Shown here piece by piece: positions 54,072 to 62,024 of a stretch of 64,000 nt of DNA (the first letter of the stretch is position 1; every line of letters begins with the position of its first letter). The stretch covers positions 31,683 to 95,682 of the forward strand of contig NW_005201240.1 in assembly GCF_000372725.1 (NCBI RefSeq), read 5' to 3'. Origin of the DNA: Emiliania huxleyi CCMP1516 (Eukaryota; Haptophyta; Isochrysidales; Noelaerhabdaceae). The position numbers and the translations under genes were made by a program. Below the pieces are notes generated by a model. That model made no database searches and had not been told where the DNA came from. It saw only the letters and a program-made list of their open reading frames with translations.

Positions 54072-54322
54072 TCGAATCGTAGTATTGGGATTTGGGTAAT
54101 GTGTGTGGACTTGTCACTTGAGCCTCTATGATTAGTAGCCCGTGGTTGCGCAGCGCTCTCGGAGAGGCGAGTGTGGGCGACTGACTGTCTGGATAGCCCC
54201 AGCCCACTCCGCGTGAACTCTCGAGGGATCTCGAGTTGCGGAGCTCCCAGCTCCTCGAACTCGAACTCTGTTCACACCGAGCGGGGCGCTCCTGCAATAG
54301 CTGATCGGCACACGAGAGCCAT

Positions 54323-54700
54323 ATGCCGCGCGTGCTCTCGCTGGCTGCTCTGCTGGGCATTGTCTACCTCACCAAACCCTCCAGGAACTCCTTTGTGCGC
54401 GCGCTTCGCGTGTGGCTCCGCAAGCGCAACGGGGTGCTTGGCGAGACCCTCGCACGGGGGGCGCTTGCGGTTGACGCGCTCTCCGGACCGAGCAATCTCG
54501 TACAGGACTTCACCTTCTTTACAGTTGTCCAGCTGAAACCCACGGCTGAGGAATCCGCCCTGGCGACGCTGTTCGAGAATGACGATTTCTTTGGAGCTGT
54601 CGGCGTAGCTGGCCACTGGATCGGCGTTCGGGTGCCATCGGAGACGAATGGCCGGCCCAGCGCACCGAAGGTCTTCTATCTGGGTTCCGCGCTCGACTAG
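54323..54700 (+). CDS. Small single-TM hypothetical protein
   Basis: 125 residues, one exon. An N-terminal hydrophobic stretch MPRVLSLAALLGIVYL could be a signal or membrane anchor. It is followed by KPSRNSFVRALRVWLRKRNG, SGPSNLVQDFTFFTVVQLKP and GVAGHWIGVR. A similar arrangement is known to me from uncharacterised small algal and bacterial proteins, but I cannot name the family. A normal start context and a stop after LGSALD make it credible. Confidence 0.55.
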   Translation: MPRVLSLAALLGIVYLTKPSRNSFVRALRVWLRKRNGVLGETLARGALAVDALSGPSNLVQDFTFFTVVQLKPTAEESALATLFENDDFFGAVGVAGHWIGVRVPSETNGRPSAPKVFYLGSALD

Positions 54701-54844
54701 CGTCTTTTGTCGCGTTTTGTACCTGTTTGTTTTTCTATAGTCAGTGTCACTGGAGTCAGTGCACAGTGGTCAGACGAGAGAAGAGAGAAGAGAGCGCCCG
54801 AGAGCTCACACAGACTCGCACACGCTGACGCAGGGCGCTTGCGA

Positions 54845-55987
54845 TCATCGCACTGGCATTGTCACCGTGAGCCTTCGCCTCTTCTTGTCGAACCTGCAGC
54901 TGGCTCGCCCCGAGTCGACGGTGCGCGGCAGCTCGAGCTTGAGCTCGTACAGGCCGTCAACCCTCAGGACCGCAGAGGTGTCACTCAGCCGCGCGTCGAG
55001 CCCGGCCGCACAGTCCAGCCTGGGAAGCTCCACTCGCAGCTTCAGCGTTCCCTCCACTTCCTCGATGGAGTGATCCGGCACCTCCGGCGGTGCGTCAATC
55101 GAGCCCACGACTTGGACCAGCGGCCCGGCCGCCTGCCCCGCTCCACCGCCCGCAGCGGCCGTCCGCACCGCCGCCCTCGGCGCGGTGGCACCCCCAGGCA
55201 GCCGCAGACCGCTCCCGTCCCCCGTCGCCTCGTCTCGCGGCTCGTTTGCTGCGCCCGAAGCCGCTTCGATGCCGCCGCTGCCGCCGCCCAGCCCCATGGC
55301 ACGCTTGAGAGAGGCAAGGTCCGCAACGGCGCCTTTCCCCTTGCCCGCCGCGCCGTCGAGCCCTCCCAACTGCTGCAATACATTCTCGAGCCCCGCAGCC
55401 AGTTCATCGTTCTTGCCAGAGTGGCCCTCCGCCGAGTCGCTTCGCGCGTCCACAAAGGCGACCGCCTGGCCAACATATGGAGTGCGGCTTGGAGGCAGCG
55501 AGCGGAATCCGGGCGCAAGCGGATGGCCACCAGGCAGCAGCTGCTTCTGGCCTAGGACCTCCTTGACGCAGTCAACAGCGAGCGCCGCCAGCTCCTCACG
55601 AAAGCCCTCCTCGCGCAGCGCGCGCGCCGTCACCTCGGTTGCCACCACCACATCACACACTGAGCCCCGCTCCTCAGCTGCGCCGGCCACGCTCAGCACT
55701 GCACCCCGGGGCACTCCAACCGCGAGCGGAACGGAGCCATCCGACGTCGACGAAGGTGGCTTCACTGCAGGATGCGAGCAGATGTTGATCCACAGTGGCG
55801 TGCGAGCTTTGCCAGTCGCCGCTCGCACGCAGAAGCCAGCCTCTGGAACCCGCCGTTGGTTGGGTGCGGATGCGCTGGCGAGCTGCTCCTTGACAAACTT
55901 GTCGTACTCCGCCGGATCTGACTGTGATAGCTCCTCCAGGAACTCCCACATGTGCATCGCATTAGCGGGGAGCCCGGTCGGAGGCAT
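54845..55987 (-). CDS. PIH1-domain protein (PIH1D/Kintoun type)
   Basis: 380 residues, one exon. The N-terminal PIH1 domain reads MWEFLEELSQSDPAEYDKFV, FCVRAATGKARTPLWINICS, PLAVGVPRGAVLSV, CDVVVATEVTARAL. A low-complexity linker (GKGKGAVADLASLKRAMGLG) leads to a C-terminal CS-like beta-sandwich: LKLRVELPRLDCAAGLDARL, LYELKLELPRTVDS, ASCRFDKKRRRLTVTMPV. PIH1 proteins work with Hsp90 and R2TP in assembling snoRNP, RNA polymerase or PIKK complexes, and in algae with flagella several of them pre-assemble axonemal dyneins. Met11 is an alternative start. Confidence 0.9.
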   Translation of the reverse strand: MPPTGLPANAMHMWEFLEELSQSDPAEYDKFVKEQLASASAPNQRRVPEAGFCVRAATGKARTPLWINICSHPAVKPPSSTSDGSVPLAVGVPRGAVLSVAGAAEERGSVCDVVVATEVTARALREEGFREELAALAVDCVKEVLGQKQLLPGGHPLAPGFRSLPPSRTPYVGQAVAFVDARSDSAEGHSGKNDELAAGLENVLQQLGGLDGAAGKGKGAVADLASLKRAMGLGGGSGGIEAASGAANEPRDEATGDGSGLRLPGGATAPRAAVRTAAAGGGAGQAAGPLVQVVGSIDAPPEVPDHSIEEVEGTLKLRVELPRLDCAAGLDARLSDTSAVLRVDGLYELKLELPRTVDSGRASCRFDKKRRRLTVTMPVR

Positions 55988-56996
55988 GTGTGTCCCTCGC
56001 AGCGTCGCCGCGCGTTGCGGGGCCCGTCCGAGTCGGTTTCACCGTCTCTCTGTTTCACCCTCGGAGAGAACCCGGCAGGCACACGAGGGAGCGCAGGTCC
56101 GTCTGACCAATGGGACCACGACTGGAGTGCTAGTCTTCGCCGGAATTCCGGCGGGCACCCTCCCCGGTCAGGACGGGTCCCCCCCAGGACGACGGCGCTA
56201 GGCATTCTAGCCACTTGCACGCCCCCCCTCGCGCCAAAACACCATCATGTCGCCCTAAAGGGCGACAGCTAGCAGTTTCTTGCCGCCGTGTCTGGGCAGG
56301 GGCGCGCCCCGCGAGCCTGACTGTTCTTCACCTTCCTACCTACCTACCTGCCCCGCACACAGCGGGTCCCCAAGGGTGAATCTCTCTGTGGCATGGAGGT
56401 CTGCGACCCCCGGGCGGGGCCCCGACCGAGCGAAATTCATATCACTCACTAGCTGACGTCGATCGAGAGGGAACCCACTGCCCCCGCTCCTGTGCCGCGG
56501 CGGCTGGCTTGGACTGCCGGGCGTGGAAGAACCTAGCGCGGAAGGAGCAGGATGCCTTCGCCCTTCCGGGCGAGCGGGCTGGACAGCGAGGCCGTGTGGG
56601 CTGGCTGGGATGGGGCCTGGGTGAGCTTGAGTCTGAAGGCCAGGAGGTAGTCGGGCGCATCTAGGCACTGTGGTGGAGAGAGGGGGGGGGGGGGGTGTAG
56701 TCTCGTGTCTGCATGGATGTGTGCATGACATGCGCATGTGCATGCATTCTTGTGACATGTCCATGACCATGTGCATGTGCATGTGCATGTGGAGATGTGT
56801 GGCATGTGGTGTGCACACACACCACATGCCACACATATACGGCTTTATGTGCATCTCCATGGGGCTTCGTGGTGAGCATTACCTTGTCAAGGTTGTCATT
56901 CAGCAGCAGCATGTCGATTGTTTGCTTTGAAAATTGGAACAGTATGTAATCAACCATGCGCATGCCTACCACCTATACCCCTTACTTACTACTGAC
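55988..56996. repeat. Intergenic stretch with GTGCAT microsatellite
   Basis: 56704-56826 is rich in ATGTGCATGTGCATGTGC and CACACACCACATGCCACACA, with a short palindrome GTGTGCACAC near 56810. 56270-56450 holds CCTACCTACC repeats. No gene is seen. The 5' part should contain the PIH1 promoter. Confidence 0.5.
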
Positions 56997-59881
56997 TTAC
57001 GACGCCACCTCCCACACGCGCACGTACTCCATGCTGGCGCGGTCTAGCTCCCCATTCTTCCGGAAGCGGTTGATGTCCTTGGCACCGCCGAGCGACACGC
57101 CGGAGCCGAACGCCAGGTTGAAGATGAGGAACATCGGGTTCCTCGGGTCGTCAAACGGAGCCCAGAGCCCGTCCCCGAACTCGCCGCCCCACCATCTCCC
57201 ATTGTGAATCCGCATCCGCACCTGCCCGCCCCCGTTCCACGCCTCGGCGACAGGCCTCTCGTTGACGAACCACGCGATCTTGTTTGGCATCTTCACCCAG
57301 CGGTAGTCGTTGTAGCCGTGTGGGTCGTACGTGCCGTCGGCGTAGGCGCCCTCGTTGTAGGACACCTGCGACGGGCGGGGAGAGCGGCGTGTGTCCTGGG
57401 TGTGTCGGGGTCGGGCCGGCGAGAGGGGAGCTGTCGATGAGCGGGGGAGGGCGTCTCGGAGAGAGCTCGCCCAGGCTTGCTTGTTTGCCCTCGCCGCGGC
57501 AAAGTCGCCCGGGACGGAGTGGTAGGAGTGGAGGGTGAAGGCGGGCCTCATCGCGTCTCCCACTCCGTCCTTCCACTTTGACCACTGCGTCGACGTCGTC
57601 CACATCTCGGTGATCTCCGACTCGCCGCAAAAGGGCCACCCTCGCGAGCCGACCTGCGGGCGGAGGGGGTCCGGCCTCGGGGTTCAGGGGTCGCCTCTAC
57701 CACCACTACCCTCGCGAGCCGACCTGCGTGCCGAGCGCCCAAAAGGCGCTCCACGAGTAGTCGTTCCGGTCCGCGAGCTTGACCCGCGCCTCGACCACGC
57801 CGTGCAGGACCTCCACCTATAGAGATGCGACGCACTCACCTCAACCCAGACGAGTCCCGCGCCCCCGACCGCGCCGTGCAGGTGACACACACACACCTTG
57901 TCCTTTGTGTTGATGCGGCCCGAGAAGAAGCCTGTCGGATGGCGGGCGGCGCTCCGCTCGCAGATGGATCGGCCCGCCGGCTCCGTGCTGTACCTGCATG
58001 CAAAACATTGTGGGCGTGCGCAGTGGGGTGCAGGCCTCGCCACAAGGGCTAGCGGCGATCGAAGGCTATCCAGCCGCATCTCCTCGCCCTGTAACGCCCC
58101 AGCAGGTTGAGACAGGTTGAGAGCACAGGGGGGCAGTCTGCCGCGCGCCTCAGCTCGTCGGCGTTGCACCTGAAGGTGCGCAGAGGTGCGCGGGTGAGGT
58201 GCGGTGGAGCTGAGAGGGGGAGTCTCACTTGGGGCGGCTCCTCTCCGGCGCAAGGCGGGCGGGTGGGCGTTCCAGGCAAGTGGCGGGCTAAGGGGGAGAG
58301 GCAAGCGTGACGCTCGAGCGTCGCGCCTGGCGCCCTGTGCGCTTGTGCGCGACGAGTCGTAGTAGAGCTTGAGGTGCACCTGAGCTCGGCGGATCTCGGC
58401 GGATCTCGGCGGATCTCGGGAGGAGTCTGCTGCACAGCTTCAGCGGCACACCTTCCCTCCCGACACCTCCACCCCGTCGCGCACGTAGAACTGCTCCTGC
58501 GGGCCGTGTGCGGGGCGAGAGGAGTCGGGCGGGAGGAGGCGAGAGGAGTCGGGCGCGCGCACTCGGCTGGTCGGGCCGTGACACAGCCGCGTGCGTGGTG
58601 TGTGCGTGGTGTGTGGGCGGTGGTGTGGGCGGTGGTGTGACTGCCGTGGTGATTCACGGTGAGGGTGGCTGTGACAGCGGCCGTCATCAAGCCCACCCGA
58701 GACTCTGTGACGCGGCATATGACGCGGCATATGACGCGGCATATGACGCGGCATATGACGCGGCATATGACGCGGCGCGCGCCTCGTCGCCATCGCCGCG
58801 AATCCCGTCGTTCCGCACCTCGACGTTCCACTTTGCCTCGTCGAGGTAGCCTACTCTCGGCGGACCTCGGCTCTGGCCTGTGGCGATCTCGGGGAGATGC
58901 TCCACGCTCTGCTCGTCGGGTGAGCCCGACTCGAAGCCGTCCTCGTACTTGAGCCGGCAGCGACGGCCGTACGAGAGACACGGGTCGAGGAACTCGGGCG
59001 GCGGCGGCGGCGGAAGCGGCGGCGGCGGCGCTGTCGGTGGCAGCCGCGGAGGCGCGGGCGGCGGCGGCGGCACTGCAGGCGGCGTCGGCGGCGATGGCGG
59101 TGCCGGCGGCCCTCTCGGCGGCGCCGGCGGCGATGGCGGCGGCGGAGGCAGCGGGGCGGGACGCTCCTTGCAGACACGGGATCACAGCGGGCCGGGGTAT
59201 CGGTTAGTGTTGGGTCAGGGGCCGGGTCGAGGGGCCGGGTCCGAGGGTTAGGGGTTGAAGACACACCTTGGTCAGGCAGAGGACCGGGTGCATCAGCGGC
59301 ACGGCCGACGTGATCTCCGCGCGGTGCAGCTCGCCTAGGGCCACAGGTCAGGGTCAGGGCCAGGGCCAGGGTGGCAGGGTGACGTGATCTCCGCGCGTGC
59401 AGCTCGCACAGCGAGTGCGACCGCTCCGGCCGCCGCTCGTGTACGTGTGGTGCTCGATTGCCACACAGGCGAGGCGCGAGGCGCAGCGCTCCTTGCACGC
59501 CTCCACGGACGTGTCGTAGACGTCGTCGAAGGAGCCCTCCCCGCCTGAAGCGGTGCGACATGCTCCGCTCGACTTGCCGCCACCGGGCCCGGCCCAGACG
59601 AAGGACGGGACCAGCTTTGCTGCCGCAGCGGCGCCGGCTGGAGCGCAGGCGCCACACTCAACGGGGAACTCCGTGCCTGCAATTCGCTGGCACGCCTCCG
59701 CCTCGCCCATCCCGCGGTTCGCGCGCAACCACTCGATACGCGCACCGCACGTGAAGCTGCCGCCGCGGTTGGTCGCGTATCGCCGGAGTGCGGCGCCCGT
59801 GCAGGTTGGGCCGCAGGGCGCGCGCGCGACGTGACAGAGGGTCGCGAGGAGAAGCAAGCGGCGGTCCGAGCATCTCTCCAT
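56997..59881 (-). CDS. Secreted GH16 beta-glucanase-like enzyme with Cys-rich N-domain
   Basis: Starts MERCSDRRLLLLATLCHVAR (signal peptide). A Cys-rich domain follows (CGPTCTGAALRRYATNRGGS, CGARIEWLRANRGMGEAEAC) and a PAN/apple-like part (CKERCASRLACVAIEH ... CELHRAEITSAVPLMHPVLC). GH16 exons: AKWNVEVRNDGIRGDGDEAR, EQFYVRDGVEVSGGK, RSICERSAARHPTGFFSGRI, VEVLHGVVEARVKLADRNDY with SWSAFWALGTQ, the active-site exon SRGWPFCGESEITEMWTTST, VSYNEGAYADGTYDPHGYND, RNPMFLIFNLAFGSGVSLGG, stop at 56997. The catalytic loop reads ESEITE where GH16 enzymes usually have E-I-D-x-x-E: both outer Glu are present but the middle Asp is Glu. The likely substrate is laminarin-type or other beta-glucan outside the cell. 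Many short introns are present; exon borders in the middle (58050-59340) are approximate and one frame change near 59400 is unexplained. Confidence 0.82.
57638..57728 (-). repeat. 70-bp intron with perfect 21-bp flanking repeat
   Basis: 57638-57658 and 57708-57728 are identical (ACCCTCGCGAGCCGACCTGC...). The GT...AG intron on the minus strand is 57654-57723 and joins ALGTQ to VGSRGWPFCGESE, right before the catalytic loop. Confidence 0.92.
58703..58772. repeat. 12-bp ATATGACGCGGC tandem repeat
   Basis: Five to six copies of ATATGACGCGGC inside an inferred intron of the GH16 gene. Confidence 0.85.
59309..59411 (-). repeat. Direct repeat of about 26 bp around a GH16-gene intron
   Basis: GACGTGATCTCCGCGCGGTG near 59309 and GACGTGATCTCCGCGCGTGC near 59381 share about 26 bp with one base missing. 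Between them lies CAGGGTCAGGGCCAGGGCCA-type sequence. The exon phase at this point is not fully resolved. Confidence 0.75.
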
Positions 59882-60250
59882 TTTGGCTCAGACGAATGTG
59901 CAGCCGGACAGATCGCGACAACACGTCCGCACACATGCAAAACAAGACCACTCCGCAAAACTGTGAACAGCGCCTCAGCAATCACGAAACTCGATCCTCC
60001 AGGGCCTCTCTCTTGGCCTGTATAGGAATTCCTATACTTTTCCGGCAAACAAAAAGGAAAACAGAGGGTCCCCAGCACTTTGCGTTTCCGGAAATTTCCA
60101 GGGAAAACAGAGGGTGTTTGGAGCTCCATTAGGGTGCCCACAGGACCCAAAAGAAAATAGCTTTCCGGCTCAAAAAGGGACGCACGAGAGGCAAATCTGA
60201 TGTTGGCCAGTTCCAATAGGAGCGAGGCCTCTTCCGTTGGGGGACCGAGT
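59882..60250. other. GH16 promoter side, no gene seen
   Basis: Lower GC. The phrase AAAACAGAGGG occurs twice (about 60058 and 60103), and a TTCCGGAAATTTCC near-palindrome lies at 60087-60100. No coding sequence is recognised. Confidence 0.35.
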
Positions 60251-60421
60251 TCATAGGAAACGAGGGTTTCCCATTGTGTCCCGCTCCAGCGCGAGCGTGA
60301 CACCGCACTTGGCGCCGAGCGCCCGCGGCTCAGACCTTGTGCAGGCCACCCCTCGGTGACCACGCCGGTCCGGACCGATGGCGCTCGGTGTGGAGCAAGC
60401 AAGACCCCCCCCCCCACTGGC

Positions 60422-60515
60422 GGACTGACCTGCAGGGAGGACGGTGTGTACCACTGACTGACTGGCGGACTGACCTGCAGGGAGGACGGTGTGTACCACT
60501 GACTGGCTGCGGACT
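60422..60515. repeat. 45-bp tandem duplication next to the exon array
   Basis: GGACTGACCTGCAGGGAGGA starts at 60422 and 60467, and GGACTGACCTGCAGG again at 60511. Each ends in CTGCAG|G when read on the minus strand, the same AG|G border as the neighbouring exon copies. Confidence 0.8.
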
Positions 60516-60880
60516 GACCTGCAGGTTGATGACGTCGTCGAGGAGCTGGGGAGATACAGATATGGGGAGATATGGGGAGATATGACCTGCAGGTTGATGA
60601 CGTCGTCGAGGAGCTGGGGAGATACAGATATGGGGAGATATGGGGAGATATGACCTGCAGGTTGATGACGTCGTCGAGGAGCTGGGGAGATACAGATATG
60701 GGGAGATATGGGGAGATATGACCTGCAGGTTGATGACGTCGTCGAGGAGCTGGGGAGATACAGATATGGGGAGATATGGGGAGATATGACCTGCAGGTTG
60801 ATGACGTCGTCGAGGAGCTGGAACGCCAGCCCGAGGGCGAGGAAGTAGTCGCCGAGGGCAGCCTCCTGCGTCGACCACTC
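60516..60880 (-). pseudogene. Prenyl-diphosphate-synthase exon piece amplified in tandem
   Basis: Minus-strand 60880-60788 reads STQEAALGDYFLALGLAFQL then LDDVINLQ: the helix with the second Asp-rich motif of trans-prenyl (geranylgeranyl/polyprenyl) synthases. The last 34 bp, encoding QLLDDVINLQ, are repeated at 60720, 60652, 60584 and 60516, each separated by 34 bp of GATATGGGGA satellite: four identical 68-bp units plus the original. No other synthase exons are recognised on either side, and the FxxGxD region is not found, so this is a gene fragment or an exon of a gene with very distant neighbours. Confidence 0.8.
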
Positions 60881-61876
60881 CTTCGTCTCAGTGACGGAGT
60901 GAGTGTGTGTGAGTGATTGTGTGTGGGCTGCTCCGAGGGGGCCCTCTGTGCGATCCGACGGGTAGGGGGGTTGTGCCCGGGCGGTGTCCGGTGTGGAGTC
61001 CCCTTCTGATCCCGCCTGGGATGTTGGGTGTGAGGTTGTGGCGGCTTCGATCCCAAGGGGGGGAGCTGATCCCACTCAATAACCAACTCTCAGGGGCAGT
61101 AGGTGGGCGAGCTTCAGGCACGCTCATCTCGATCGTCAAGACGTCGCTACGCGCGGTCTTCCGCGGGGGGAGCTGCGTCGACGGGTGCGGGACCGCGGCG
61201 CAGCCAGTGCCGCGGCGAGGCCTCCGGCTGTTTGCGGCGGGCGGCTTGCTGCTCGCTGCATGGCGAAAAACTCGTCTCGCTACACGCCAAGGGCTTATGC
61301 TCTGGCGAGACGTGAGGCGCATGCGCCCAGGAGGGGAGGGGGCATGTGTAACGACACTGCTAGAGATGCCTTTCGGGGCCCAGAGATAAAACTTCTGTGA
61401 TGCCATGCGTGACCTAGTAGTGTCCCCAGCTATGGGCGTGTCCACGTTGGAGCCAGGTGTGGTGTGGGCGCGAGAATAGCTCCGCCGTTCATGGAGGCAA
61501 CCGATGCGAGTCGACTGGTGTGTGTCGTCGTGGTTTCGTATCAAGAATACTCACTCACACACTGACGGAGTGACTGAGAGAGGGACGCTTTCAGCAGTCG
61601 CCAACCACGGCCTCCTGCGCGCATTCACTCCTCGACCAAGCAACCGGCTAATTCACTAACTTCAGTGCCGAGGGCGGCGGCTTCCTGCAGAGGCTTTTTT
61701 GTCTCAGGCGCCGTGCCCAATCTTACCTTCGCGCTGGCAGGTGGGGGCTTGAGCCAAAACTCAGGCTGCGGACCCCGTGTTGCATGTCTGACTGTCACTG
61801 TGCGATTTCGGGGTTGTGCGTTGATGTGAACAGCGCCTTTTTGCCCGCCGGTGAGTCGGAACCACAGTGTAGATTC
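60881..61876. other. Stretch without a recognised gene
   Basis: Frames are open on both strands but no family is seen. If the prenyl-synthase exon belongs to a live gene, its upstream exons should lie here or beyond on the minus strand; I could not find the first DDxxD motif. The promoter of the secreted pentapeptide protein (+) should lie at the right end. Confidence 0.35.
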
Positions 61877-61990
61877 ATGTCTGTGCTTCTGCTGCATGCG
61901 TGGCAGCTCACCGCCCCTTTGGCCGGAGCGGAGCTCGCGAATCGGTCGGCGACGCCTCCGGTTCGAGCGCTAGTATACCGGGGGGGCGAC

Positions 61991-62024
<34 letters not shown>

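Noticed and set aside
60913-61389. Plus-strand frame (GGELIPLNNQLSGAVGGRAS...) as a gene
   Set aside because: No family, no codon bias typical of the host genes, no splice support.
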